Positions 1 to 9,695 of a DNA stretch of 64,000 nt are shown here, one piece after another (position 1 is the stretch's first letter; the number at the start of each line of letters is the position of its first letter). The stretch lies in NCBI RefSeq assembly GCF_005221385.1, contig NZ_CP039903.1, positions 124,001 through 188,000 on the forward strand. Reading direction: 5' to 3'. A program made the translations under genes and the position numbers. The DNA is from Agrobacterium tumefaciens. GTDB taxonomy: Bacteria; Pseudomonadota; Alphaproteobacteria; Rhizobiales; Rhizobiaceae. The notes under the pieces are model-generated. The model saw only the letters and a program-made list of their open reading frames with translations, had not been told where the DNA came from and searched no databases.

Positions 1-1881
1 ATCCCGCGACGACATGCCGCCAGCACCGAGAAAGCCAAGCGCCGATGAGGCAAGTGTCGTAGCAAAGGCAGCGACACCCGGGCCACCTCCACCGGCGATC
101 TGTGCTGCCTGACTGAGCAACCCCGCCGTCTGTCCGGAGAGCGCCTGCACGCCCGCCATGGCCATCATCGCCATCGGCCCCGTGCCGCCAACGACGGTGT
201 TCACCGAGCCGCCGATCTCGTGTTTCTGGTTGCCGGAAACCTCCACCGCGCGGTTGCCGCCGACCGAGGCAACCTCGTGCCGGTCAATACGCTTGGTCCG
301 GTCATTCAGAACCCGCGTCGTCTGGTCCTTCTGGGCGTGGAAGAACTGGTTCTCCTTGCCGGCCTCGTCCTCGAAGGTGATTTCGTTGAAGCCATCACCC
401 TTGTGGCTGTTGGAACGCAGTACCATGCGCGTCTTGTTGGCGGGCAGGTCGTAAGGAACGGAATTGGCAGGATTGTTGACCACGCCGATGACCAGCGGCT
501 TGTCCGGATCGCCATCGACAAAGGCGACCATCACTTCCATGCCGATGCGCGGGATGACCTGCGCGCCCCACGTCCCGCCGCCCCATGCCTGGCTGACGCG
601 CACCCAGCACGTATCGGTTCCATCCTTCTTCGCCTTGCGGTCCCACGGGAACCACAGCTTGATGCGGCCATATTGATCCGGATGGATTTCCTCGCCTTCA
701 GGACCGGCGACGATCGCCACCTGCGTACCCTCGATGCGCGGCCGCTTCGTCGCACGGTGCGGCGTCAGCGGCACGCGTGCCGGGATCGCCTCGAAGTGAT
801 TGCGATATTCCGGCTCGTTGCTGTTTGTCTCATAGGAGAGATCCACAATACTGTGGCTTGCCCTGATGATCACATGTTCTTCATAGGCATGTTCCGGATG
901 CGCAACCTCGTAAGGCGTAAAGCGGCGGCCGGCTTCCAGGATGCGCGTGGTCGAAGACCCGAATACCCGGTCATGATCGGCCTCGATGGATTGGGTTCTG
1001 AGTTTCTGCGCCCGCTCGGCCTCTTCAACCGTCTTGATGCGGGCCGGATATTCATAAAGCTCGCGTTTCGTCGCATCCGGCATCTGCACCAGTGAGGGCG
1101 TCATGGTGCCAGGCACCATGCCCGGTGTCTCGAAATTCCAGTCCGCACCCGCGCGCTGGCCCGACACATAGGAAAAACGCCGCGCCCAGTCGCTAATGTG
1201 GTTGCGATCCGACGACCCCTGCGCCAGACGCACCGTCCCCTCACCCTGGGCGGCCGGCGACGGCCCAAGCCAGCCGCTGGCGCTATCGGCCACATGCAGC
1301 TTGTGGGAACCGTCCTCATGGGCAAACCAGTAGAACAGCCCGTCCTCTTCGAAACGCCGGGTGAGATAGTCCAGATCGGTCTCGTTAAACTGCACACTGT
1401 AATGCTGCGCCGGCGGCGGCGAGATGATGCCCGATGTATCGGGGGCGGGAATGCCGTGTTCGGAAAACAGCGTCTCGACGATCTCGACCGCCGTCTTGTC
1501 CATCCAGATACGGCAATCCGAGCGGCGTGACAGAAGCCACATCTGCGGCCGCAGCGTCAGCGCATAGGAGCGCATGCCGCGGGTGATCGGCGGACCTTCG
1601 TGCAATTCCGTCACCAGACCATTGAACGGCCGGCGAACACCGCCACCGTCGCCATCGCCCTGGCTGATCTCGACCGACACATCGACAAGCCGGCCAATCA
1701 GCTCCTCGGGCTTGACCGCTTCCTTCTTGGCCCGCAGGGTCAGGTGGATTTCGAAGAGCCGTGATACGCCCTCGTCAACCGCAAGTCGTTCAGGAAGAAG
1801 CTGGTCTTCCCCTAGAGGAGACTTGACCTTGAGCACGCGGCTCGCCTGAACGAAATCGGAAAAAGAAGACTGATCATTCAT
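1..1881 (-). CDS. vgrG: Type VI secretion tip protein VgrG (TssI), 3' end outside window
   Basis: Spike protein that caps the Hcp tube of a type VI secretion system and carries effectors out of the cell. Read on the minus strand from ATG at 1881, it is open for 627 codons to the window edge. A GAGG ribosome site lies 6 bases before the ATG. The N-terminal gp27-like part includes RRFEEDGLFYWFAHEDG. The gp5-like OB-fold segment includes DQYGRIKLWFPWDR, WVRVSQAWGGGTWGAQ and PRIGMEVMVAFVDGDPDKP, all hallmarks of VgrG. The last readable residues are Gly/Ala-rich (MAMMAMAGVQALSGQ). No other T6SS structural gene is in the window, so this looks like an orphan vgrG island whose effector, if present, would lie to the left. 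Confidence 0.95.
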   Translation of the reverse strand, partial: MNDQSSFSDFVQASRVLKVKSPLGEDQLLPERLAVDEGVSRLFEIHLTLRAKKEAVKPEELIGRLVDVSVEISQGDGDGGGVRRPFNGLVTELHEGPPITRGMRSYALTLRPQMWLLSRRSDCRIWMDKTAVEIVETLFSEHGIPAPDTSGIISPPPAQHYSVQFNETDLDYLTRRFEEDGLFYWFAHEDGSHKLHVADSASGWLGPSPAAQGEGTVRLAQGSSDRNHISDWARRFSYVSGQRAGADWNFETPGMVPGTMTPSLVQMPDATKRELYEYPARIKTVEEAERAQKLRTQSIEADHDRVFGSSTTRILEAGRRFTPYEVAHPEHAYEEHVIIRASHSIVDLSYETNSNEPEYRNHFEAIPARVPLTPHRATKRPRIEGTQVAIVAGPEGEEIHPDQYGRIKLWFPWDRKAKKDGTDTCWVRVSQAWGGGTWGAQVIPRIGMEVMVAFVDGDPDKPLVIGVVNNPANSVPYDLPANKTRMVLRSNSHKGDGFNEITFEDEAGKENQFFHAQKDQTTRVLNDRTKRIDRHEVASVGGNRAVEVSGNQKHEIGGSVNTVVGGTGPMAMMAMAGVQALSGQTAGLLSQAAQIAGGGGPGVAAFATTLASSALGFLGAGGMSSRD

Positions 1882-2012
1882 GGCAAACCTCGATGGAAGA
1901 TCGGAAAAATATCAATCAGCTGTCAAAATCTCGACAGAATGCAATCAAACATTGTGGCGAAACCATGGACTCACCATGAATTCTGCAACCTGCATATGCC
2001 AAAATTCCATCG

Positions 2013-2465
2013 ATGATATCTGACAGGCTGAGGTATGGAGTGACGCTCGAAAGAAATCCGAGACAGACAAAGCACGATGCCGAGACTTACGGCCTGCGCC
2101 GCGAAGAGGCCGCCGGCGCTCGCCATGGTGCCGGATGGTGGGTCAGTATCAGGCGGCGCGGCCACAGGATCGTCAGGCTGTTCAAGGACAGCATCTACGG
2201 TTCCGGCGATGCCGCCTATCGTCAGGCACGCGCCTACCGCGACGCCATCCTTCTTGCCATTCCGCCCGCCACCAATCACGAACAGGCCGTACTTCTGCGT
2301 AGAAACAACCGAAGTGGTATCTCCGGCGTCAGGCGCATCGAGACCACCGACGGGGATGTCTGGCATGAAGGGCAAAAAAGAGAAAACTTCTCCACCGCAA
2401 AGTTCGGCCTGCGGACATGCCGCGCGTGGCCGCCGCTAAGCGGCAAGCGCATCCCTATAATTTAG
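2013..2465 (+). CDS. AP2-like DNA-binding-domain protein, possibly with altered C-terminus
   Basis: A 150-residue protein with two AP2-like segments. The first is around residues 42-80 ([19 protein letters not shown] followed by a Tyr/Arg/Ala-rich helix, [10 protein letters not shown]). The second begins near residue 97 with [13 protein letters not shown]. The N-x-S-G-x-x-G-V motif is typical of bacterial and phage AP2 domains, which bind DNA. The second copy is short and the tail ([15 protein letters not shown]) is unlike an AP2 helix, so the C-terminus may be truncated or frameshifted. The start is uncertain because there is no convincing ribosome site before 2013. The gene sits beside vgrG and diverges from it. 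No function can be assigned beyond probable DNA binding. Confidence 0.55.
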   Translation: MISDRLRYGVTLERNPRQTKHDAETYGLRREEAAGARHGAGWWVSIRRRGHRIVRLFKDSIYGSGDAAYRQARAYRDAILLAIPPATNHEQAVLLRRNNRSGISGVRRIETTDGDVWHEGQKRENFSTAKFGLRTCRAWPPLSGKRIPII

Positions 2466-2466
2466 C

Positions 2467-2494
2467 TTGACTACGATTAAATTGCACGTAATAG
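2467..2494 (+). promoter_or_regulatory. Candidate sigma70-type promoter of aqpZ
   Basis: TTGACT (2467-2472) and TAATAG (2489-2494) are separated by 16 bases and lie 33 bases before the aqpZ start codon. The match to the vegetative consensus is fair; this is a visual call only. Confidence 0.4.
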
Positions 2495-2526
2495 TTGATG
2501 CAGTCGTAACATTATGGGGAAGTGTT

Positions 2527-3216
2527 ATGAGTCGCAAACTTCTTTCTGAATTTTTGGGAACGTTCTGGCTTGTCTTCGGTGGCTGTGGCAGCGCGGTTTT
2601 CGCTGCCGGTTTCCCAGAGCTCGGCATTGGGTTCCTCGGCGTTGCTTTTGCTTTCGGCCTGACGGTTCTGACCATGGCCTATGCGGTCGGAGGCATTTCC
2701 GGCGGTCATTTTAATCCGGCGGTTTCCGTCGGTCTGACGGTGGCCGGCAAGTTCCCGGTATCGAGCCTCATTCCTTATATTGTGGCGCAAGTGCTGGGTG
2801 CGATTGTCGCCGCAGCTGCGCTTTACGTCATCGTCACTGGCAAGGCGGGGGCCGAACTTGGTGGTTTTGCTGCAAATGGTTATGGCGAACATTCACCGGG
2901 CGGATATTCCCTGGTGTCAGCGCTGCTGATCGAAGTGATCCTGACTGCGTTTTTCCTGATCGTCATTCTGGGATCGACACATGGCAGGGCTCCAGCCGGT
3001 TTTGCGCCAATCGCCATCGGTCTTGCCCTTACACTTATTCATCTGATTTCCATTCCGGTCACCAATACCTCTGTCAATCCGGCCCGCTCGACGGGACAGG
3101 CATTGTTCGTCGGTGGATGGGCATTGCAGCAGCTCTGGCTGTTCTGGCTTGCTCCGATCCTCGGCGGCGTCATCGGTGCTGTGGTCTGGAAACTTTTCGG
3201 CGAGAAAGAAGAGTAA
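2527..3216 (+). CDS. aqpZ: Aquaporin Z, water channel
   Basis: Inner-membrane MIP-family channel of 229 residues, close to the usual AqpZ length. Both NPA boxes are present: HFNPAVS (N63-A65) and SVNPARS (N184-A186). R187 and H172 fit the narrow aromatic/arginine filter of a water-specific channel rather than a glycerol facilitator. Six hydrophobic membrane segments and the two half-helices can be followed. The start at 2527 is chosen because GGGGAAG precedes it; an upstream in-frame TTG at 2467 coincides with the likely -35 element and is not a plausible start. The gene is apparently monocistronic, with a small glycine-rich gene 89 bases downstream. Confidence 0.96.
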   Translation: MSRKLLSEFLGTFWLVFGGCGSAVFAAGFPELGIGFLGVAFAFGLTVLTMAYAVGGISGGHFNPAVSVGLTVAGKFPVSSLIPYIVAQVLGAIVAAAALYVIVTGKAGAELGGFAANGYGEHSPGGYSLVSALLIEVILTAFFLIVILGSTHGRAPAGFAPIAIGLALTLIHLISIPVTNTSVNPARSTGQALFVGGWALQQLWLFWLAPILGGVIGAVVWKLFGEKEE

Positions 3217-3305
3217 GGCGCAAGGCCAGCTCCTTCCTGCCCGCGCAGACATGAATGGGAAGTTTGTTTTCCCGAATGGTCGGGGAAACCAGTGAGGAGG
3301 ATGAC

Positions 3306-3599
3306 ATGGATCTTGCTTCGATATTGGCCCAGGTGATCGGTGGTGCGGTTGGCGGCACGGCTGGCGGGAAGATAGTGAAGGATTCCGATCTCGGCTCGCT
3401 TGGCAACCTGATTGCAGGCGCCATTGGCGGCATTGGCGGCGGAACCGTACTTGGCTCGCTGCTCGGAGCGGCGGGAAATGCGGCGGCTGGCGGTGTGGAT
3501 ATCGGCGCTCTTGCGGGTCAGCTGGTTGGCGGTGGTGTCGGTGGTCTGATCGTTCAGATCATTGTCGGTTTGATCAAGAACAAACTCGTCGCCAAATAG
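3306..3599 (+). CDS. Small glycine-rich (glycine-zipper-like) protein
   Basis: A 97-residue protein made almost entirely of Gly/Ala/Ile/Leu stretches (GGAVGGTAGG, GAIGGIGGG, GGGVGGL). This matches glycine-zipper membrane-insertion segments seen in many small alphaproteobacterial proteins. The start at 3306 is supported by GAGGAGG (3294-3300) directly upstream. No signal peptide is evident. It ends in a Lys-containing tail (IKNKLVAK). It follows aqpZ in the same direction but has its own leader. Function unknown; a membrane-associated role is an inference from composition. Confidence 0.75.
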   Translation: MDLASILAQVIGGAVGGTAGGKIVKDSDLGSLGNLIAGAIGGIGGGTVLGSLLGAAGNAAAGGVDIGALAGQLVGGGVGGLIVQIIVGLIKNKLVAK

Positions 3600-3811
3600 G
3601 GCCGTTAGCCACCCGCGTGGCGGCGTGACAGAGCTTGCCGGAGGAGACACCTCATTCGGCAAGGCTTCTGGTGTATTACGTATCGATAACGGCAACCCGC
3701 CGAAACCGAATTTTTGCGAGATGCAGTAGCACATCTGCAATGGTGAGACGCGTTCTGCGGCCGCCGAAAAGAGGTGTGAGGACTGTATTCACCGATATTG
3801 CGGATGCCGCG

Positions 3812-5758
3812 TCAGGCCGAATTCTTGACGGCAGGCATATGCGGTGTCTTGTTCCAGACGAAGGGTCTGGTTTTCAGTTCCACAACCGCGCGCCATGCCG
3901 CTAGAGACAACATCAGCCAGTAAAACGGGATCGCCAGCCAGCGTTGCCCGACCTGCTTCTTTTCATAGGGTATCATTCTGTTTCGGCCCATCAGCACGAA
4001 GATGGTGTAGCTTCCGAGAATATTCAGCGTATCGATGACGAACAGAATGCCCTGCCAGGAAAACAGCATATCTGTGCCGCTTTCCAGGATCGCCATGGCC
4101 ATGAAGGTGAAGGAAAGAAACAGCAGGGGGTGGGTCAGTGACGATAAAAGCATGCCGCCGATCAACAGTTGAAAGACAATATAGTCGCTCCATCCCATCT
4201 GGCGCGCAGTTGTAACGGGCGCACGGGTCATCACCAGCCAGCTTTGCAGCCAGCCCTTGTACCAGCGCGCGCGCTGGTTCAGCCAGACGGAGAACGAGGT
4301 TGGCGCGTCCTCCAGTGTCTGTCGCCGAATGACACCGCAGCGATAACCCAGCCTGTGCAGTCTGAGGCCCATATCGGCGTCCTCAGTCACATTATAGGGG
4401 TCCCACGCCCCAACGCGGCGCAATACCGCGGTGCGGAAATGGTTTGAAGTGCCGCCAAGTGGCAGCGGCAGCCTGTGTGCGGCAAGAACGGGTAACATGC
4501 AGCGAAAGAGGCCGGAATATTCCAGCGCGAAACAGGCGCTGAGCCAGGAGGAGCGTGCATTGCTGACAATAAGCGGCGCCTGCAGGCAGGCCACTTCGTC
4601 CGGCTGGCGGCGAAAGGTGGCATGGGCTTCGCGCAATTGTTGCGGATGGGGGCGGTCTTCTGCGTCGTAGACGGCAACCAATGTGCCCCGCGCCCCAGCG
4701 AGCGCATAGGTCAGCGCCTTGGGTTTGGTGCGCGGCAGGGATGGCGGCACTTTTATCAGCTCGATATGTGGACCGGGATTGACGCGCTTGATGGCGGCGA
4801 TCGTCGCGTCATCATCCGCTTCGCAGACGAGTTTGATATCCAGTCGGGACTTGGGCCAATCCAGACGCTCCAGCGCGCCGATGAGTTGCTCGACGACCGC
4901 CTCCTCGCGATAGAGCGCCACGAGAACGGTGTAGACCGGCAGGTCACTGTCGTCTCGGAGAGCCGGGAGGGTTTGTTTTTCGTTTTCCGTCGGAGCGTGC
5001 GGAGCGTTAACGAGCGCAAACAGCCTGAAAAGCAGGGTGAAGAAATAGAGCATCGTCAGGCTGACGTGAATGTAAGCCAGCGCCGCTTCCGTATAAAAAA
5101 GCAGCGACAGCGTCAGCAGCGTAGCCAGAATGCCAGTGTAGAAACCCTGCTGGCCCTGCAATGTAATCCTGGCGGAATGGCCCGGGGCCGCGTTGAAAAG
5201 CCTTTGTTGCGCCTCATGGCTGCGGCGCGTCTCACCAGCCTTCCAGATTGCGCTGCGCATGGCCTGCGGCGTGGTGACGGCAAGCTCGTCGAAAAGATGC
5301 GGATGCCGATCGAGCATGGTCTTCAGCAACGCAAACCGTCCCAGTTCCGGCACGATCAGAAGGAGCGGTCTGCCGTTCAGTGGCTTCAACCGGAGCAACT
5401 GTGGTTCGGCGAGTTGCATATCGAGGTTCTTGATATCCTCGACCCGTTCCGGATCGATTTCCGGGAAAAACGGTAGTCGCAGAAATCTGGCAAAAGCACC
5501 GAAGTAAGCTTCCGTCTGGACAAGGCCGCTTGCCAGCAATTCATCTTCCACCGTCGAGCCATTTTTAAGAGCCCGCTGCTCGAATGCGTCGATATAGGGT
5601 TTGCCGAAGCCCAGTGAAGCGAGGAACTGCGCCTGTCCGGGTTCAGCCTGTTCAGCTGCGCTCCATTGCCGATCATCGCCCGTGAATGAAAATGCAATTT
5701 TCCGTTCCATTGGCGTCGTGCGAAACGATTCTCGTGTATAATGGCTAGATTGATCCAT
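3812..5758 (-). CDS. Membrane glycosyltransferase family 2 with N-terminal GspE_N/MshEN-like domain
   Basis: A 648-residue processive-type glycosyltransferase. Residues about 40-180 resemble the N-terminal domain of type II secretion ATPase E (ELLASGLVQTEAYFGAFARFLRLPFF). Two membrane segments follow at about 205-250. The GT2 catalytic region has VLVALYREEAVVEQL, a D-x-D-like DAEDRP, TEDADMGLRL and the Q-x-x-R-W motif (NQRARWYKGW). More membrane segments follow to the C-terminus. This architecture is that of polysaccharide synthases and should act at the inner membrane with a nucleotide sugar. The neighbours (flippase, O-antigen ligase, deacetylase) suggest an exopolysaccharide or LPS role. 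The sugar cannot be told. The start could instead be Met17. Confidence 0.9.
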   Translation of the reverse strand: MDQSSHYTRESFRTTPMERKIAFSFTGDDRQWSAAEQAEPGQAQFLASLGFGKPYIDAFEQRALKNGSTVEDELLASGLVQTEAYFGAFARFLRLPFFPEIDPERVEDIKNLDMQLAEPQLLRLKPLNGRPLLLIVPELGRFALLKTMLDRHPHLFDELAVTTPQAMRSAIWKAGETRRSHEAQQRLFNAAPGHSARITLQGQQGFYTGILATLLTLSLLFYTEAALAYIHVSLTMLYFFTLLFRLFALVNAPHAPTENEKQTLPALRDDSDLPVYTVLVALYREEAVVEQLIGALERLDWPKSRLDIKLVCEADDDATIAAIKRVNPGPHIELIKVPPSLPRTKPKALTYALAGARGTLVAVYDAEDRPHPQQLREAHATFRRQPDEVACLQAPLIVSNARSSWLSACFALEYSGLFRCMLPVLAAHRLPLPLGGTSNHFRTAVLRRVGAWDPYNVTEDADMGLRLHRLGYRCGVIRRQTLEDAPTSFSVWLNQRARWYKGWLQSWLVMTRAPVTTARQMGWSDYIVFQLLIGGMLLSSLTHPLLFLSFTFMAMAILESGTDMLFSWQGILFVIDTLNILGSYTIFVLMGRNRMIPYEKKQVGQRWLAIPFYWLMLSLAAWRAVVELKTRPFVWNKTPHMPAVKNSA

Positions 5759-5811
5759 GCATCGCCGCCGCCGTCATGGTAATGTCCCACATCCTGCTAC
5801 GGACAGTATAG

Positions 5812-6690
5812 ATGAGAATGACGAATGTAACGCGAAATATAGGTATTGGCTTTACTTTAGCTATCGCTTTACAATTTTTTGGTGTTATTGACGAAACCCA
5901 TGCCGAAGGTCTTTCAGACGGAAACCGCATGCCGGTGCTGTTTGATGCGCAGGAGCGGTTTCCTGGCGGCGATCTTTCTTCCGTACCGCGGATCAGGTTT
6001 CTGATGTCGGTTGATTTTCCACCGTTCAATTTTACCGACCAGGAGGGCCGGCTCGCGGGTTTCCATGTGGATCTGGTGCGTGAAATCTGCGCCCAGCTGA
6101 AGGTGGAAAGCAAGTGCCAGGTGCAGGCATTGCCGTTTGACGAGCTGGAGGCGGCCCTGGAAATGGGCGAAGGCGAAGCGGTGATTTCCGGCATTGCCAC
6201 CACCGCTGACCTGCGCAAGAGTTTTACCTTCTCGCGCCCTTATCTGCTGTTGCCCGCCCGTCTTGCGGTCAACAAGGCCGCGAAGTTCTCCGGCTCCGGC
6301 GCCGATGCATTGTCGGGAAAAAAGGTGGGGGTTGTCGCGGGTTCACGGCATGAACAGATGCTCAAGGCATTTTTCCCGAAAGCCGCCCCAGAGGGTTTCG
6401 AGGGCTACGAACCCATGTATGCAGCCCTGAAGACAGGCAAAGTGGACGCCATCTTCGCTGACGGCCTGCGCCTGCCTTTCTGGATTTCGGGGAGCGCCTC
6501 CGAAGGCTGCTGTTCTCTCTTCGGCGGGCCTTATATGTCCGACAGGTTTCTCGGCGAAGGCCTTTCCATCATGGCCGTCGATCCGGATAACGTGCTTGTG
6601 CCGGCCTTTGATCAGGCGCTTGCCGCACTTTCCCGCAACGGCCGGCTGGAAGAAATCTACCGCCGTTATTTTCCCTATGGGCTCTACTAG
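5812..6690 (+). CDS. Periplasmic solute-binding protein family 3 (SBP_bac_3)
   Basis: A 292-residue exported binding protein. A signal sequence of about 30 residues ends near THAEG. The bilobed family-3 fold is shown by IRFLMSVDFPPFNFTD, RLAGFHVDLVREICAQL, and GEAVISGIATTADLRKSFTFSRPYL. The C-terminal lobe has SGKKVGVVAGSRHEQ and KTGKVDAIFADG. Such proteins bind polar amino acids or similar small ligands in the periplasm. No ABC permease or ATPase gene is adjacent, so it is an orphan and may feed a transporter or sensor encoded elsewhere. It diverges from the glycosyltransferase gene across 53 bases. Confidence 0.88.
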   Translation: MRMTNVTRNIGIGFTLAIALQFFGVIDETHAEGLSDGNRMPVLFDAQERFPGGDLSSVPRIRFLMSVDFPPFNFTDQEGRLAGFHVDLVREICAQLKVESKCQVQALPFDELEAALEMGEGEAVISGIATTADLRKSFTFSRPYLLLPARLAVNKAAKFSGSGADALSGKKVGVVAGSRHEQMLKAFFPKAAPEGFEGYEPMYAALKTGKVDAIFADGLRLPFWISGSASEGCCSLFGGPYMSDRFLGEGLSIMAVDPDNVLVPAFDQALAALSRNGRLEEIYRRYFPYGLY

Positions 6691-6790
6691 AACATTCGGA
6701 AAAACGGCGTAGCGGCCTGACGCTCGGAAAAGGCGCGGATGGCGATAGTTGGGTGTCGATCCGATTCAGATCGCCTGGGGCGTTCTCATT

Positions 6791-8083
6791 CTATTTCGCC
6801 GGGGCAAAAGCCTCGTCACTGCGGCGCAATCGCAAAAGCGCGATCCATACCGCAGCGGCAATGGCGGTCTCCACCATGAAATAGCTGCCGATCGTTCCTG
6901 AAATGCTGAAAGACCAGGTCGCAAGCGCAACGACGATGGAACCGATGAGGTTCCCGCTGTTCCATATCTTGGCGCGAATATCCTGCCGTCCGGATGCGCC
7001 GAGCGCTTCAAGCGCCGTTGCCGCAACAGCCATGGGTATCACCGCCCAGCAAAGAACACGGGTGATGACGGGCAGGGAAACATATTCGTCACCGAACAGG
7101 AGGGGCAGGAATGGTGCGATGATGAAGATCGCAAATGCGCTGCCGGCTGCAATGACAAGGGCGGCCTTCAGCACATTATAGGCGCGTTCTATCGTCTTGC
7201 TGATGCCCTGCAGGGCGGCGGAAGCCGAACCCGGATAGATCAGGCGGTTAAGCGCTTCAACGGAGAGATAGGAACTGTCGAGAATCCGCCGGGCAATGGA
7301 ATAGCTGCCCAGAACCTCGGCGCTGGCAATGGCGCCGAGAACCAGAATATCGGCATTGCCGCGCACGGCCTTGAACAGGAACTGCGTGGAAAACAGAATG
7401 CCGATGCGGATTTCATCGCGCACGATCCGGAACACCGGCCTGCCGAGCCTGCTGATCGCCTTCACGGAAATTACGGCGGCAATGGTGTGGGCGGCGAGGT
7501 TCCACAATGCCCAGGCCTCTACCGTTTCCACCTTGAAGACGAGACAGGCGACCACGGCGGCAATCGTGCGGGCAACGGCAAACATCACTTCCAGCTTGTT
7601 GGCCGAGGCAAAGTCGGAATGGGCGATGAAGCTTTGTGTGGAAAGCGAAATAACCTTCAAGAGAACGAGGTTCGTGATGAGGATCAGGAAGGTGGTGATG
7701 AGCGTGTGCAGCAATGTTTCCGAGGTCGGGAAAAACACCGGAATCGTTACCATGCCGATGATGGTCAGCACCACGCCTGTCGCGGCACTCAAAAGGTAAC
7801 TGTGGCCGAGCATGACGGGAAACATGCTGCGATCCTGCGCCACGCGGCGGATGAGCGATTCCTGCGAGCCGATGCCGCAGATCTGCACACCGAGATTGGT
7901 CACGGCGGTAATCGAGGCGTAAAGCGCGAATTGTTCGACACCGAGATGGCGGGCGAGCAGGGCAAACGTCAAAAGCTGGGCGGCGCTGGACATCAGCAGT
8001 GCCCCGCCGGATGCCATGTAGGTCAATCCCAGTCTGACTAGATGGCCGAACCGCGGCGTATTCAACGACACCTCATTCTCCAT
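6791..8083 (-). CDS. Polysaccharide flippase-like membrane protein (Wzx/MATE-type)
   Basis: A polytopic protein of about 430 residues with 12 or more hydrophobic segments, resembling lipid-linked oligosaccharide flippases: LTYMASGGALLMSSAAQLLTF near the N-terminus, LARHLGVEQFALYASI, and IARRILDSSYLSVEALNRLIYP in the middle. Its expected job is moving polysaccharide repeat units across the inner membrane. I start at ATG 8083 (MENEVSLNTPRF); an upstream TTG at 8185 adds 34 unlikely residues. It diverges from the O-antigen-ligase-like gene at 8362, which fits a shared polysaccharide locus. It is not immediately recognisable as any named Wzx. Confidence 0.85.
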   Translation of the reverse strand: MENEVSLNTPRFGHLVRLGLTYMASGGALLMSSAAQLLTFALLARHLGVEQFALYASITAVTNLGVQICGIGSQESLIRRVAQDRSMFPVMLGHSYLLSAATGVVLTIIGMVTIPVFFPTSETLLHTLITTFLILITNLVLLKVISLSTQSFIAHSDFASANKLEVMFAVARTIAAVVACLVFKVETVEAWALWNLAAHTIAAVISVKAISRLGRPVFRIVRDEIRIGILFSTQFLFKAVRGNADILVLGAIASAEVLGSYSIARRILDSSYLSVEALNRLIYPGSASAALQGISKTIERAYNVLKAALVIAAGSAFAIFIIAPFLPLLFGDEYVSLPVITRVLCWAVIPMAVAATALEALGASGRQDIRAKIWNSGNLIGSIVVALATWSFSISGTIGSYFMVETAIAAAVWIALLRLRRSDEAFAPAK

Positions 8084-8170
8084 GTTTTTTCGACATTGCC
8101 GGGCAAGTTCAAGAATGATCGCCCGGCCTTGCAATATTTCGCGAACTGAAAAAAGCCGGTAATCGGCCAG

Positions 8171-8196
8171 TAACCTGAATGCCAATAACCTGAATG
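8171..8196. repeat. Two direct 11-bp repeats in the flippase/ligase intergenic
   Basis: TAACCTGAATG occurs at 8171-8181 and again at 8186-8196, a 15-base period, inside the divergent intergenic region 8084-8361. It could be a regulator binding site or a chance tandem duplication; nothing else distinguishes the region. Confidence 0.45.
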
Positions 8197-8361
8197 AATG
8201 GCAGTTTCTCCTGTCTTAGCCTTCTTGAGGTAAGAGAGGGTTAAAGCAATTGCACAATAATGATGATAATGACCGTTTATGGTTATTTGGACATGGCCCG
8301 GTTTCACAAGGGTTTTGTTGTTCGTCACAAGGCAGGCCAATGATCCGATTTTCCGCTCCCG

Positions 8362-9669
8362 ATGCAGGCGACCATGCCGCGTTTTGCTGATACGCAGTCC
8401 ATTTCTGCGGAAAGCAGCGCCATGTCCCTTTCGGGCGGCCGCCGCGACGCGATTTTTTTCGTCGTCACGATGCTCTATATCTGGATTTCTGTGGCGCCTT
8501 TCGAGAGCCTTGCGGTGCCGCCGGTCCCGCGCGCCGCCGCAAACCAGCTGACCGGGCTGGTGATTGCGTTGATCCTGCTGGTATTTGCCCTGCGTCACCG
8601 GCTGACGGGGCTTTTGCTGCGGCCGCGTCTGCCTATCCTGCTGCTGTTTTCCTGGCTGGTGATTTGCTCGGTGCTCGGCACGCAGCCAGGCACCTCGCTG
8701 CAGCGGCTGATCTTTACGGCGCTGCTGTGCTTCATCACCAGTGTCCTCGTCGTCATGCCAAGGGACCGGCGGCAGTTCGACCGGATGATGGCCATCTTCG
8801 CCATCATTCTTTTGGCGCTTTGTTATTTCGGGGTGATCTTCCTGCGATCGCGCGCAATCCATCAGCCCTTTGATCTCGATGAAAAAGCGCTGGCGGGTGA
8901 CTGGCGCGGCATCTTCAACCACAAGAACGCCGCCGCGCCCGCCATGATCATTCTTTTCATGGTCGGGCTTTATCTGCGTAACGCCTGGTCAACGGTTGGC
9001 GGTATTGCGATCACGCTGCTGGCGGGGTTCTTCCTCTGGAAAACCAACGGGAAAACCGCCGCGATGCTGCTGCCCGTCACCATCGCGCTGATCTGGATCA
9101 TGGAAAGACATGCCGGCCGGACATTGCTGATGATCGGCGGCCTCCTCACGTTCCTCAACATCCTTGCGGTCGGCTCCACTTATTTTCCAAGCATACAGAA
9201 TCTGGTCGAAAGCCTGGGCATCGATTCCACCTTCACCGGGCGAACGGACATATGGCGCCTGTCCTTCGACACCTTTGCGCAGTCTCCGATCTTCGGGCAG
9301 GGTTTCCAGGCGTTCTGGACGAGCGACCGGCTTCTATCGCAGGCCGATATTGCCGGCACCTGGGCAATCACGGCCTTTCATGCCCATAACGGTTATATCG
9401 AAAGTCTGCTGAATGGCGGCCTGCCGGCTTTCATCCTCACAGTCATATGGCTCGTCATCATTCCCGCAAATGATTTTCGCACGGCGGTGGACCGCGGCAC
9501 GGATCCGGCTTTGACGCGGCTTTTCGGACGAATCTGGGTGTATGCCTTACTTTCTTCGTGTCTTGAGAGTAATTTCTTTACCGGAACCGGGCCTATCTGG
9601 TCGTCTCTTCTGATCGCAATTTATTGTTTGAGGCATCAGGCTTACGACATACTTGAACAGGGGCAGTAA
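8362..9669 (+). CDS. O-antigen ligase / ExoQ-like polysaccharide polymerase family membrane protein
   Basis: A 435-residue polytopic inner-membrane protein with about ten hydrophobic segments. The Wzy_C/O-antigen-ligase signature is visible in the large periplasmic loop: FTGRTDIWRLSFDTFAQSP, then GFQAFW and FHAHNGYIESLLNGG (His-containing H-x-x-N-G/H-N-x-Y type). Members join or polymerise glycan chains on the periplasmic face (WaaL, Wzy, ExoQ). The choice among ligase, polymerase and ExoQ cannot be made from sequence by eye. The start could be ATG 8362 or 8374. The polysaccharide deacetylase gene follows after 26 bases in the same direction, so the two are probably co-transcribed. Confidence 0.88.
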   Translation: MQATMPRFADTQSISAESSAMSLSGGRRDAIFFVVTMLYIWISVAPFESLAVPPVPRAAANQLTGLVIALILLVFALRHRLTGLLLRPRLPILLLFSWLVICSVLGTQPGTSLQRLIFTALLCFITSVLVVMPRDRRQFDRMMAIFAIILLALCYFGVIFLRSRAIHQPFDLDEKALAGDWRGIFNHKNAAAPAMIILFMVGLYLRNAWSTVGGIAITLLAGFFLWKTNGKTAAMLLPVTIALIWIMERHAGRTLLMIGGLLTFLNILAVGSTYFPSIQNLVESLGIDSTFTGRTDIWRLSFDTFAQSPIFGQGFQAFWTSDRLLSQADIAGTWAITAFHAHNGYIESLLNGGLPAFILTVIWLVIIPANDFRTAVDRGTDPALTRLFGRIWVYALLSSCLESNFFTGTGPIWSSLLIAIYCLRHQAYDILEQGQ

Positions 9670-9695
9670 TTTGTTGACAGGCCGGGGGGCTGTGT

